The notes beneath the pieces are model-generated. The model did not search any database and was not told the DNA's origin. It saw only the letters and a list, made by a program, of their open reading frames with translations. From CAMBRQ01 sp945870325 (GTDB taxonomy: Bacteria; Bacillota; Clostridia; Lachnospirales; Lachnospiraceae), in contig NZ_JBNPMC010000047.1 in NCBI RefSeq assembly GCF_050313795.1, positions 1 to 26,799 of the forward strand: a stretch of DNA of 26,799 nt. The letters run 5' to 3'. Numbering within the stretch: position 1 is the first letter of the stretch; each line of letters begins with the position of its first letter. This document shows, piece by piece, positions 14,340 through 21,887 of the stretch. The position numbers and the translations under genes were made by a program.

Positions 14340-14660
14340 ATGATTAGAGGAAATGACTTTATTTTAAATCCAGACAAACTGCAAGAGGAATTTCAGTTAG
14401 TAGAAGTTTCTGACTGGGTAGACTTTTCTACAAAAGAAAAATTAGGATTCTACTATACAGTTCTTCTTCCAAAATTAAAGTTTGAAAAAGTCAAAGTAGG
14501 CATTAAAGCTAACACAGCGATTGTTACCAACGAAGAACTTGAACAAAAAGGGCAGATTCCAGTCTCATTTGATGGATTACATACTTGGGCTAGTCTCTAT
14601 AATGGACGTCTTTCTGTCAAAGCAGAAGCTTCCAATATCAGAAAAGTGGGAATGAAATAA
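14340..14660 (+). CDS. Small early protein of the element (unrecognised)
   Basis: 106-residue protein starting MIRGNDFILNPDKLQEEFQL. There is no membrane segment or known motif. Residues 40-106 alternate hydrophobic and charged residues in a beta-rich pattern (FYYTVLLPKLKFEKVKVGIK, ...RLSVKAEASNIRKV). It has an ideal AAGGAGGTGAAACG ribosome site and is the first gene behind the repressor-controlled promoter, upstream of rep. Position and pattern would suit a single-stranded-DNA-binding helper of rolling-circle replication, but this is only a guess. Confidence 0.75.
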   Translation: MIRGNDFILNPDKLQEEFQLVEVSDWVDFSTKEKLGFYYTVLLPKLKFEKVKVGIKANTAIVTNEELEQKGQIPVSFDGLHTWASLYNGRLSVKAEASNIRKVGMK

Positions 14661-14672
14661 TTTCCCTACTAT

Positions 14673-14720
14673 GTCAGCCAGTCAGTACCGGACAACGTCA
14701 TAGGTGCTGAACTGGCTGAC
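14673..14720. repeat. Strong hairpin upstream of rep, candidate double-strand origin
   Basis: GTCAGCCAGTCAGTACC (14673-14689) pairs with GGTGCTG(a)ACTGGCTGAC (14703-14720): about 17 pairs, one wobble and one bulge, with a 13-base loop. There is no U-tract, so it is a poor terminator. Many rolling-circle replicons keep the Rep nick site in a hairpin close to rep. A smaller hairpin, TTCCGA/TCGGAA (14749-14766), follows before the rep ribosome site. Confidence 0.55.
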
Positions 14721-14802
14721 CTCTATACTTGATATATAAAACAACATCTTCCGAAAATAATCGGAACATTCATTACAAAAATTGGGATATGAGGTGAGAT
14801 TC

Positions 14803-15636
14803 GTGAGCAAAACAAAAGAGTGTTTTGCATACAATACGAAAATCATTGAAACTCCTACTACAAAAGAAGTATATATTTACGAAAACCCTATTTTTATTCA
14901 CTCAAAAGAAAAGGCTGATTTAACAGACACAAATAAACGAAAAAACTTTGATGAAATGTCAGCTCATAAGCAATATGACAGTTTAAAACGCAAGCAGAAG
15001 CATTACGAACAGGCTCGTTGGGATATTGCCCGTATTGTTGACTGCAACTTTGATAACAAAACAAAATTTGTAACGCTGACATTTAAAGAAAACATTCAGG
15101 AAATCCTGATAACTAACCGAGAATTTAAGTATTTTATCCAGCGATTAAATTATTATTTGTACCATACCAAAACCCAGTTATTAAAATACCTTGCAACGTG
15201 GGAGAAACAGAAGCGTGGAGCAATCCATTATCATGTTATTTTCTTTGATTTTCCGTATATAGCAAAAGAAAAATTACAGAATTTATGGTCACATGGATTT
15301 ATTAAAATCAATCGCATTGATGTAGACAGCAAAGAAAACAGAGGTCGTTATCTTAGCAAGTATTTTGGAAAAGACCTTGATTTGAAAGAACATAAGAAAA
15401 AAGCCTTTTTTAAATCTCAAAATCTGAAAGTTCCACACGAAACAAAAGTCATGCTGACCGAAGACATTTTACATGACTTACAAAAAGAAAATATCGTCTT
15501 TCAGAAAGAATACACAAGGCAAATTTACGATACCAACGCTTTCTTATCTACTGGTTCATGCTTAAAGGACAGCAGTATTATCTACATCAAAATTAAAAAA
15601 GAAAATCCTTGCGTAAAGGGGGAATCTTATGGATAA
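14803..15636 (+). CDS. HUH-type rolling-circle replication initiator (Rep)
   Basis: 277-residue protein that would nick one DNA strand and start rolling-circle replication of the excised element. Ordered HUH motifs are visible: motif 1 FVTLTF (residues 89-94), motif 2 HYHVIFF with metal-binding His142 and His144, and motif 3 YLSKY with Tyr183 and Tyr187. I chose the GTG at 14803 because GAGGTGA lies just upstream; a longer form from a TTG 21 bases earlier would lose that spacing. The gene follows the hairpin at 14673-14720, and its last 8 bases overlap the integrase start. No helicase domain is present, so it would rely on a host helicase. Similar Reps occur in small plasmids and single-stranded-DNA phages. 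Confidence 0.85.
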   Translation: MSKTKECFAYNTKIIETPTTKEVYIYENPIFIHSKEKADLTDTNKRKNFDEMSAHKQYDSLKRKQKHYEQARWDIARIVDCNFDNKTKFVTLTFKENIQEILITNREFKYFIQRLNYYLYHTKTQLLKYLATWEKQKRGAIHYHVIFFDFPYIAKEKLQNLWSHGFIKINRIDVDSKENRGRYLSKYFGKDLDLKEHKKKAFFKSQNLKVPHETKVMLTEDILHDLQKENIVFQKEYTRQIYDTNAFLSTGSCLKDSSIIYIKIKKENPCVKGESYG

Positions 15637-16885
15637 TCCCGTTACGTTTTCAGATATAACATTATTGAATACGTTAGCCACCTGTGCTAACATGACCACA
15701 GATGAAGTCTTCAAAGATTTTAAAATTATGGCAAATAAAAAAATCTTGAAGAATCACAAATATGAAATTTATTACTCGGAATCAGAAAAAAGCTGGCGTA
15801 CTTATTTACCCGATGAAACCAAACCTAACAAACGCCGTCCTGTTAAGAGGAAGAGTAAAGAGAACCTTGAAAAAGAAATCATCAGATTTTATATCGAAAA
15901 GCAGAAAGCTGAAAACCGTCAGAATGTCACACTAGAAGAATTATATGCTGAATGGCTTTTGTATAAAAGAGATTATACTTCCGTAAAAGCAAAAACAATT
16001 CAAGAATATGTATCTGAATGGAATAGATTTTTCAAAGATACAGAACTTGTTAAAATGAAGATAGGCGAAATCAAACCAATCACGCTTATCCGCTTTTTCA
16101 GAGAAGCTACAAAAGACCGACAGTTCACGCACAAGCGAGTCAGTAATGCCCGTTCTGTTTTGAATGGAATAATGAGTTATGCGATCGAAGAAGAAATTAT
16201 ATCACATAATCCTGTCTCTGATGTGAATTTCAAACAGTTTACCTATAAGCCAGTAGAAGTACAAAGTGACAATGTATTTTCCCGTGATGATACGCATAAG
16301 TTATTAAATTATCTTCGGTGTATCATAGAGCCATATTCTCTTGCAATACAGTTATCTTTCTATCTGTTTATCCGTGTTGGAGAAACAAAAGCTATCCGTT
16401 GGGAAGATATTGACTACAATAACAGGCTTGTATATCTTCACAGACAGGCGACCTGTGAACGTACATTGAATGATGATTTAACATTCTCAAGCCGAAAAGT
16501 AAAAGTAGTAAATCAAATGAAAGGAAATACTTCTCATGGATTCCGTAAACAGTTCCTTACAGACGAAGCACTTAAAATTCTTCACAAAGCAAAGGAATTA
16601 AATCCAAATGGAATATATGTCTTTGAACCCAACGGCGAGATTATGACAACAGACAGCTTTAATCGCCGTTTGAAGAAATATTGCAAAGAAGCCGGTGTTC
16701 CTTATCATTCCAGTCATAAAATCCGCTTTTACAATGCTTCAACAGCTTTTGACGGAAATAATCTTACAACCCTTAGTTATTTAATGGGACATAGTGAGAC
16801 AGCTACAACATTGCATTACTTGCGGAATGTCAATAAGAGGAAGAATGACAGGCTTGCTTTTCAGAATCTTGGTATTTCATCATAA
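15629..16885 (+). CDS. Tyrosine-type site-specific integrase of the element
   Basis: 418 residues. An N-terminal arm-binding region (to about 95) is followed by the SAM-like core-binding domain (VTLEELYAEWLLYKRDYTSVKAKTIQEYVSEW, about 100-195) and the catalytic domain (about 215-405). Catalytic residues visible are Arg249 (FIRVGETKAIRW), His363 and Arg366 (HKIR), His388 (GHSETATTLHY) and nucleophile Tyr397. The ATG has AAGGGGG upstream and overlaps rep by 8 bases, so integrase and Rep are made together. It sits next to the right att, as is normal for tRNA-targeting integrases. No excisionase was recognised. Confidence 0.93.
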   Translation: MDNPVTFSDITLLNTLATCANMTTDEVFKDFKIMANKKILKNHKYEIYYSESEKSWRTYLPDETKPNKRRPVKRKSKENLEKEIIRFYIEKQKAENRQNVTLEELYAEWLLYKRDYTSVKAKTIQEYVSEWNRFFKDTELVKMKIGEIKPITLIRFFREATKDRQFTHKRVSNARSVLNGIMSYAIEEEIISHNPVSDVNFKQFTYKPVEVQSDNVFSRDDTHKLLNYLRCIIEPYSLAIQLSFYLFIRVGETKAIRWEDIDYNNRLVYLHRQATCERTLNDDLTFSSRKVKVVNQMKGNTSHGFRKQFLTDEALKILHKAKELNPNGIYVFEPNGEIMTTDSFNRRLKKYCKEAGVPYHSSHKIRFYNASTAFDGNNLTTLSYLMGHSETATTLHYLRNVNKRKNDRLAFQNLGISS

Positions 16886-16886
16886 A

Positions 16887-16905
16887 GTGTTCAAAGGTGT
16901 TCAAA
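16887..16905 (+). repeat. Right integrase arm-type repeats
   Basis: Two copies of GTGTTCAAA (16887-16895 and 16897-16905), directly after the integrase stop and about 60 bases inside the right att, matching the left pair at 12976-12995. Confidence 0.7.
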
Positions 16906-16925
16906 CATTTTAAAACAAAAAATAA

Positions 16926-16960
16926 GAGAAACGCTGTAAATTCAACGTTTCTCCCATTTT
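16926..16960 (+). terminator. Terminator after the integrase
   Basis: GAGAAACG (16926-16933) pairs with CGTTTCTC (16946-16953), followed by CCATTTTT. It protects the opposing tRNA operon from element transcription. Confidence 0.7.
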
Positions 16961-16965
16961 TAACT

Positions 16966-16990
16966 AATGCCGCAGACCGGAATCGAACCG
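16966..16990 (+). repeat. Right attachment site within tRNA-Leu (att core copy 2)
   Basis: Same 25 bases as 12893-12917. It covers the 3' acceptor strand and part of the T arm of tRNA-Leu, so the tRNA stays whole after integration. Confidence 0.9.
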
Positions 16991-17054
16991 GTACGGGAGT
17001 ATAAGTCCCGCAGGATTTTAAGTCCTGTGCGTCTGCCAGTTCCGCCACTGCGGC
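16968..17054 (-). tRNA. tRNA-Leu (anticodon UAA)
   Basis: 87-base class II tRNA with a long variable arm. Acceptor stem GCCGCAG/CTGCGGC, anticodon loop CTTAAAA, discriminator A. CCA is not encoded. Its 3' end is the integration target. Confidence 0.95.
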
Positions 17055-17057
17055 ATA

Positions 17058-17130
17058 TGGGACCAATAGGGCTCGAACCTATGACCCCCTGCTTGTAAGG
17101 CAGGTGCTCTCCCAGCTGAGCTATGATCCC
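17058..17130 (-). tRNA. tRNA-Val (anticodon UAC)
   Basis: Acceptor stem GGGATCA/TGGTCCC, anticodon loop CTTACAA, T loop TTCGAGC, discriminator A. Three bases separate it from tRNA-Leu. Confidence 0.95.
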
Positions 17131-17167
17131 AAATATAAAATTATATCGTCGTATCTATTGATACGAG

Positions 17168-17241
17168 CGACCCAGAAGAGACTCGAACTCTCGACCTCCG
17201 CCGTGACAGGGCGGCGCTCTAACCAACTGAGCCACTGGGCC
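17168..17241 (-). tRNA. tRNA-Asp (anticodon GUC)
   Basis: Acceptor stem GGCCCAG/CTGGGTC, anticodon loop CTGTCAC, discriminator G as expected for Asp. Confidence 0.95.
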
Positions 17242-17247
17242 AGATAA

Positions 17248-17321
17248 TGGACCTTCGGGGACTCGAACCCAGGACCGATCGGTTATGAGCCGATTGCTCT
17301 AACCAACTGAGCTAAAGGTCC
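17248..17321 (-). tRNA. tRNA-Met (anticodon CAU, elongator-like)
   Basis: Acceptor stem GGACCTT/AAGGTCC, anticodon loop CTCATAA. The start pairing and D arm suit an elongator rather than an initiator. The T stem CTGGG/CCCCG has one T-C mismatch (pair 50:64). A CAU anticodon could also belong to a lysidine-modified Ile tRNA, but the body looks like Met. Confidence 0.88.
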
Positions 17322-17348
17322 AAAATCATAAAGTCCCTTATAGGACTA

Positions 17349-17421
17349 AGCCGATGATCGGACTCGAACCGATAACCTGCTGATTACAAATCAGCTGCTC
17401 TGCCAATTGAGCCACATCGGC
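17349..17421 (-). tRNA. tRNA-Thr (anticodon UGU)
   Basis: Acceptor stem GCCGATG/CATCGGC, anticodon loop TTTGTAA, T loop TTCGAGT. CCA is not encoded. Confidence 0.95.
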
Positions 17422-17426
17422 ATAAA

Positions 17427-17498
17427 TGACTCCGACGGGAATCGAACCCGTGTTACCGCCGTGAAAGGGCGATGTCTTAACCGCTTGACCACGGAGCC
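17427..17498 (-). tRNA. tRNA-Glu (anticodon UUC)
   Basis: Acceptor stem GGCTCCG/CGGAGTC, anticodon loop CTTTCAC, T loop TTCGATT. First gene of the six-tRNA operon. Confidence 0.95.
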
Positions 17499-17537
17499 AC
17501 ATCTATGTCAACACGTTGTCCGTGGTGACCGATATTT

Positions 17538-17566
17538 ATAATACCACAACCGTCACTAATTTGCAA
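17538..17566 (-). promoter_or_regulatory. Promoter of the six-tRNA operon
   Basis: On the minus strand, -35 TTGCAA (17561-17566), 17-base spacer, -10 TATTAT (17538-17543), about 40 bases before tRNA-Glu. Confidence 0.65.
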
Positions 17567-17635
17567 CACTTTTTTTCTTTTTTATTGCTTTTTTGCATTT
17601 TCTCAATATTCTTATATTTTTATCCACTATACTTA

Positions 17636-17664
17636 TTGCTATTATCGCAATTTTTCAATATCAT
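17636..17664 (+). promoter_or_regulatory. Candidate galE promoter
   Basis: -35 TTGCTA (17636-17641), 17-base spacer, -10 TATCAT (17659-17664), 60 bases before the galE start in AT-rich DNA. Confidence 0.5.
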
Positions 17665-17723
17665 AATAATCAAAGAATATCTTAATTACCCTAATAAGGC
17701 AATAAATACAAGGAGGAACCACA

Positions 17724-18743
17724 ATGGCAAACATCTTAATTACAGGCGGTGCCGGATATATCGGCAGCCATACAGCGCTTGAACTTCTGAATCAAGGATA
17801 TGAGGTAACGGTCTTTGATAACCTTTCTAACTCTTCTAGAGAATCTCTGAACAGAGTAGAAGAACTGACCGGGAAAAAGGTTGCTTTCTACGAAGGAGAC
17901 GTATGCGATGCTGCTGCCCTGGCAGAATTATTCCGAAAAGAATCGATTGACGCAGTAATTCACTGTGCAGCATTAAAGGCAGTCGGCGAATCTGTTCGCA
18001 AGCCTCTGGAATATTATCAGAATAATATCACAGGAACATTAACCCTGATGAATGCAATGCGTGATGCTAATGTGAAGAGTATCGTATTCAGTTCTTCCGC
18101 TACGGTATACGGAAGCCCTGAAGTAATGCCAATCACAGAAGACTGCCCGAAAGGACAGTGTACCAATCCTTACGGATGGACCAAGTCCATGATGGAACAG
18201 ATCATGACCGACTTACAGAAATCTGATCCGGAATGGAACGTTATCTTACTCCGTTACTTTAACCCAGTTGGAGCCCATAAGAGCGGACGTATCGGCGAAG
18301 ACCCAAAAGGCATTCCGAACAATCTGATGCCATACATCTCTCAGGTTGCTGTCGGCAAACTGGAAAAATTAGGCGTATTCGGCGATGACTATGATACACC
18401 GGACGGTACAGGCGTACGTGATTACATCCATGTAGTTGACCTGGCTATTGGTCATGTAAAAGCAATCGACTACATCCTGACTAATCCTGGACTTGATGTT
18501 ATCAATCTTGGTACTGGTGTTGGATACTCCGTACTTGATATGGTAAAAGCATTCAGCAAAGCATGTGGAAAGGATCTTCCATACGAGATCAAGCCTAGAA
18601 GAGCAGGTGATATTGCTATGTGCTATGCAGATCCATCAAAGGCGCTGAAAGTCCTTGGCTGGAGGGCTGAGCGCGGACTGGATGAAATGTGTGCAGATAC
18701 CTGGAACTGGCAGTCTCAGAACCCGAACGGATACGAGGCATAG
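17724..18743 (+). CDS. galE: UDP-glucose 4-epimerase
   Basis: Interconverts UDP-glucose and UDP-galactose, linking the Leloir pathway with surface-polysaccharide precursors. Its 339 residues match the usual GalE length. The NAD-binding motif GGAGYIGSH is at residues 8-16, SSSATVYG near residue 125 holds the catalytic Ser region, and the YxxxK motif is in NPYGWTKSMME. Family motifs YFNPVGAHKSGRIGEDP and GTGVRDYIHVVDLAIGH are present. A strong AAGGAGG site is 8 bases upstream. It is a single gene, ending at the terminator shared with pgi. Confidence 0.96.
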   Translation: MANILITGGAGYIGSHTALELLNQGYEVTVFDNLSNSSRESLNRVEELTGKKVAFYEGDVCDAAALAELFRKESIDAVIHCAALKAVGESVRKPLEYYQNNITGTLTLMNAMRDANVKSIVFSSSATVYGSPEVMPITEDCPKGQCTNPYGWTKSMMEQIMTDLQKSDPEWNVILLRYFNPVGAHKSGRIGEDPKGIPNNLMPYISQVAVGKLEKLGVFGDDYDTPDGTGVRDYIHVVDLAIGHVKAIDYILTNPGLDVINLGTGVGYSVLDMVKAFSKACGKDLPYEIKPRRAGDIAMCYADPSKALKVLGWRAERGLDEMCADTWNWQSQNPNGYEA

Positions 18744-18818
18744 ATCCCTATTGCAAACAGTTATCCTATCAAAGAATAGAAAATGAAAAGAACGGTCTTC
18801 TTCTAAATCCATTCAAAA

Positions 18819-18859
18819 GGGCAGGTGCCTTATCCATAAGAACCTGCCCCATACTTTTT
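18819..18859. terminator. Bidirectional terminator between galE and pgi
   Basis: GGGCAGGT (18819-18826) pairs with ACCTGCCC (18842-18849), and inner CTTAT pairs with ATAAG. It is followed rightward by CATACTTTTTC and leftward by TTTTG. It serves the two convergent genes. Confidence 0.85.
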
Positions 18860-18882
18860 CAATATCTTCTCTGCATATTCCT

Positions 18883-20463
18883 TTAGAAAATTCCCAGCAA
18901 CTCACTGTAAGCGGTAAGCGCACCATCAGTATCCTTAGCAAGAACCTTCTTAGCAAGAACCTTTCCTAACTGTACCCCTTCCTGATCAAAACTGTTCAGA
19001 TTCCATACAAATCCCTGAAACATAACCTTGTTCTCAAAATGCGCAAGAAGCGCGCCCAGTGATTCCGGTGCAAGCTGCTCTCCAACAATGATACTGGATG
19101 GTCTGCCGCCCGCGAAATATTTATTCGGATTCTCATCGTCTTTGCCACAAGCAAATGCCATAATCTGTGCAGCCACATTCGCGCTAAGTTTCTGCTGGCT
19201 TGTTGTATCCTGAATCGGGATATCATTGCCCATCTGATTATTCTTGAATCCAACAAACTGCAACGGAACGATCGTGGTGCCTTGATGTAACAACTGATAG
19301 AAAGAATGCTGTCCATTCGTACCAGGTTCTCCAAAAATAACTGGTCCTGTCGCATAGGAAACTTCCTCTCCAAAACGGTTCACACTCTTACCATTGGATT
19401 CCATATCAAGCTGCTGTAAATGTGCCGGGAATCTGCTTAATCCCTGGGAATATGGAAGCACTGCCGTTGACTCGTATCCAAGGAAATTACGCTCATATAC
19501 ACCAATCAATGCATCCAGCATTGCAGAATTCTGTCTGATATCCGTATTCTTTGCCAGCGCATCTTCATCTGCCGCTCCCTTCAGAATACGGGCATATACA
19601 TCCGGTCCAAAAGCAAGAGAAAGAATTACTCCTCCAACTGCTGATGTGGAAGAATATCTTCCGCCGATATAATCATCCATATAGAATGAATCCAGGTAAT
19701 CCGGATTGCCTGCAAGCGGTGAAGTCTCGCTTGTAACCGCAACCATATGCTTAGATGGGTCCAGCCCCGCATTCTTGATCGCATTTTTAACAAATGACTC
19801 ATTCGTCAAAGTCTCCAATGTTGTTCCTGATTTTGACACCAATACAAAGATCGTGTGCGCTATATCAATCGACGAAAGAACTGCCAAAGCGTCATCCGGA
19901 TCAACGTTGCTGATAAACTTAGCCTCCATCTTAAGGGTATTGTTCACCTTCGCCCAGTTTTCAAGACTTAGGTATAATGCACGAGGACCGAGATCGCTTC
20001 CGCCGATACCGATCTGCACTGCTGTTGTAAACTTCTCGCCTGCCTCATTCACAACCTCGCCTGCATGTACCTTATTAGCGAACTCTGCTGCTCTTGACTG
20101 CTGGCTGACATAGAACTCTCTTTTATTTACTCCATCGGCAATGACATCCTCGCCCAATTGTCCACGGGTCAGCTGGTGGAGAACCAGTCTCTTCTCACCG
20201 GTATTAATTACAGCGCCATTATATAATTCTGCATACTTCTCTGTAAGAGCAGCCTCATCAGCAAGTTCCTGCAATACTTCTAACACTTTGTCATCCACAT
20301 TCTTTGCTGCAAAACTATATACCATTCCGTTTGACATAGGCACTCTGTATTCTTCCACACGTTTTGCGCCATTTTCTCCTGCCATGGCTGTTTTAATATC
20401 TACTGGCTCAAGGCTTTCCAGTTTTCCATATGACTCCAACTGGTCAAAATTCTTCCATTCCAT
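18883..20463 (-). CDS. pgi: Glucose-6-phosphate isomerase
   Basis: Cytoplasmic enzyme interconverting glucose-6-phosphate and fructose-6-phosphate. It has 526 residues with PGI landmarks: AVQIGIGGSDLGPRAL, the phosphate-binding SKSGTTLETL, GGRYSSTSAVG, GEPGTNGQHSFYQLLHQGT with the ring-opening His and catalytic Glu, and the C-terminal SFDQEGVQLGKVLAKK with the catalytic Lys. The start has AAGGAGAG about 8 bases upstream and a promoter at 20512-20540. The gene looks complete and is expressed alone. Confidence 0.96.
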   Translation of the reverse strand: MEWKNFDQLESYGKLESLEPVDIKTAMAGENGAKRVEEYRVPMSNGMVYSFAAKNVDDKVLEVLQELADEAALTEKYAELYNGAVINTGEKRLVLHQLTRGQLGEDVIADGVNKREFYVSQQSRAAEFANKVHAGEVVNEAGEKFTTAVQIGIGGSDLGPRALYLSLENWAKVNNTLKMEAKFISNVDPDDALAVLSSIDIAHTIFVLVSKSGTTLETLTNESFVKNAIKNAGLDPSKHMVAVTSETSPLAGNPDYLDSFYMDDYIGGRYSSTSAVGGVILSLAFGPDVYARILKGAADEDALAKNTDIRQNSAMLDALIGVYERNFLGYESTAVLPYSQGLSRFPAHLQQLDMESNGKSVNRFGEEVSYATGPVIFGEPGTNGQHSFYQLLHQGTTIVPLQFVGFKNNQMGNDIPIQDTTSQQKLSANVAAQIMAFACGKDDENPNKYFAGGRPSSIIVGEQLAPESLGALLAHFENKVMFQGFVWNLNSFDQEGVQLGKVLAKKVLAKDTDGALTAYSELLGIF

Positions 20464-20511
20464 TTCCTATCTCTCCTTCTATTAGCGACCGAACACGATC
20501 TATTTTTTATA

Positions 20512-20540
20512 AGTATACTAGAATCCGTCCTATTTTTCAA
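20512..20540 (-). promoter_or_regulatory. pgi promoter
   Basis: On the minus strand, -35 TTGAAA (20535-20540), 17-base spacer, -10 TATACT (20512-20517). Confidence 0.7.
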
Positions 20541-20593
20541 TGTTCTTGATTGTTTCTTGATTATTTAACCACAAAAAAATGAATAACCGTCTC

Positions 20594-21814
20594 TTATTTG
20601 ATGATTTCAATCTGCTGAAGTATCTTCTCCTCCGTAATATGCAGTTCATGCATCATATCTGCATGCCTTTCCAATATCTTCTCCGCCCAATACAGCCCGA
20701 ATCCTCTTCCTTCCCCTTTCGTAGAATATCCCTTTTGCACCATCTTCGCAATATCCGGTCTGACAGCAAAATTATTCTCCACACAGAACAGAACTCCCTT
20801 CGAAGTCTCAACAATTGTAATATCAACCTCTCCGTCTTCCAACTGCTCAGCCTCTTCTACCGCATTATCTATATAGATTCCTACAATCCGGATCAGGTCT
20901 TCCATAGCGCTATATGTTACATTAAGATTCTCAGAAATATGCACCTGTATTCTAAGATTACGCGTCAAGATCGATAATAACTTCTCATACAGGAATCCTT
21001 TTAACTCCATTGGATAGATATTCTTCAGATACTTCCATGCCTCTCTCTGTTCATTTTTATCCCCCGCCGGCAGTTTGATATTCGTATAGAAGAAGTCTCG
21101 CAATTCCTCCATCTGGTTCTCCCGGATGAATCCCGCCATAGTCGATAATATATTCTTATAATCATGCTGGAATGCTCTCATCTCATCCACCATTTGCTCC
21201 AAATTGCCAATATAACTTTCCAGTATTTCCTGCTGGCGAATCTCAGATTTCCTCTTCTCTTCTTCCATCAGGCGCACCGTTTCATCCGACATATCCGCGA
21301 TCTTACTTCCAAGCATCCAGACGCCCTCAAACATGATAATCAGTACTAGATATCCGTCTACATTAGAAGGTATCACACTGACCGGGTTCATGCTATAAGC
21401 AGTATAAAGCGCATAATAAGCATCTGATTCCTCCATCCATATATCGTGAAACGTCATGATAACGAATGCAAGCATTACCACTGCCCCCATCATTGGAATT
21501 CTTGTAAAACATCTTCCCTTCATAGCAACAAACGCATAAATCATACCTAATATATGTATCATCACAATAAAAATGCATACTGCCACAAACCACAATGCGG
21601 CATTTTCCAACTTTGGCAGGATATTTTCTATTTCCACTAATATTAACTTCCTATATGAATCTACATAATTGCCTGTTTTGAGGCATTCGAACAGATATCC
21701 CGCAACACTACACCGATATTCTCCACAATTGATCCAGGGCAGGAAAAAATCAACTAGCATCAACGCTCCCATGATAATATCAAACTTTTGGCTTTTGGAT
21801 AAATTCTTTCTCAC
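20594..21814 (-). CDS. GHKL-domain sensor histidine kinase (intact paralogue)
   Basis: 406 residues in the AgrC/VirS style. The N-terminal part has about four membrane segments (about 12-28, 73-98, 105-123, 152-170) and is followed by a coiled region. The kinase core has phosphoacceptor His217 (FQHDYKNILSTMAGFI), the N box GIYIDNAVEEAE and G box STKGEGRGFGLYWAEKILERH. The start is GTG with AAGGAG about 10 bases upstream. It has its own promoter at 21856-21884. The core is nearly identical to the kinase at 24585-25694 while the sensor half is diverged. Probable partner: the LytTR regulator at 25704-26456. A weak AT hairpin with a T run follows its stop. Confidence 0.9.
   Translation of the reverse strand: MRKNLSKSQKFDIIMGALMLVDFFLPWINCGEYRCSVAGYLFECLKTGNYVDSYRKLILVEIENILPKLENAALWFVAVCIFIVMIHILGMIYAFVAMKGRCFTRIPMMGAVVMLAFVIMTFHDIWMEESDAYYALYTAYSMNPVSVIPSNVDGYLVLIIMFEGVWMLGSKIADMSDETVRLMEEEKRKSEIRQQEILESYIGNLEQMVDEMRAFQHDYKNILSTMAGFIRENQMEELRDFFYTNIKLPAGDKNEQREAWKYLKNIYPMELKGFLYEKLLSILTRNLRIQVHISENLNVTYSAMEDLIRIVGIYIDNAVEEAEQLEDGEVDITIVETSKGVLFCVENNFAVRPDIAKMVQKGYSTKGEGRGFGLYWAEKILERHADMMHELHITEEKILQQIEIIK
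20721..21262 (-). repeat. Kinase-core direct repeat, copy 1
   Basis: About 540 bases encoding the kinase cores, nearly identical to 24625-25166 at a constant offset of 3904 bases, for example over 20891-21000 against 24795-24904. Most differences are third-position changes. Limits were judged by eye. Confidence 0.8.
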
Positions 21815-21855
21815 TTTCTGCTTCTCCTTCGATTCCTGCTAATTACTTAACTTCA

Positions 21856-21884
21856 ATTATATAGCATTTATCAAAGGTCCACAA
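21856..21884 (-). promoter_or_regulatory. Promoter for the intact GHKL kinase
   Basis: On the minus strand, -35 TTGTGG (21879-21884), 17-base spacer, consensus -10 TATAAT (21856-21861), about 40 bases before the GTG start. It allows the kinase to be made although the upstream genes are broken. Confidence 0.65.
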
Positions 21885-21887
21885 TTA

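Larger units (their letters stand above)
12893..16990 (+). mobile_element. Compact integrated element with HUH Rep and tyrosine integrase in tRNA-Leu
   Basis: A 4.1-kb AT-rich insertion bounded by a 25-base direct repeat (12893-12917 and 16966-16990) that matches the 3' end of the tRNA-Leu(UAA) gene. Order: left att, integrase arm-type repeats, unknown cargo gene, hairpin-rich noncoding region, CI-type repressor, divergent switch, small unknown protein, hairpin, HUH Rep, overlapping integrase, arm-type repeats, right att/tRNA. It resembles an integrating rolling-circle plasmid or a minimal satellite. No relaxase, packaging or structural gene is visible, so transfer would need a helper. Confidence 0.82.

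Noticed and set aside
16830..17066. 78-codon minus-strand frame across the integrase end and tRNA-Leu
   Set aside because: It translates the tRNA-Leu gene and the att site; no ribosome site.
21815..21887. AgrD-like signal peptide gene near the GHKL kinases
   Set aside because: No small reading frame with a ribosome site and a suitable peptide is present here or in the other gaps of the cassette.
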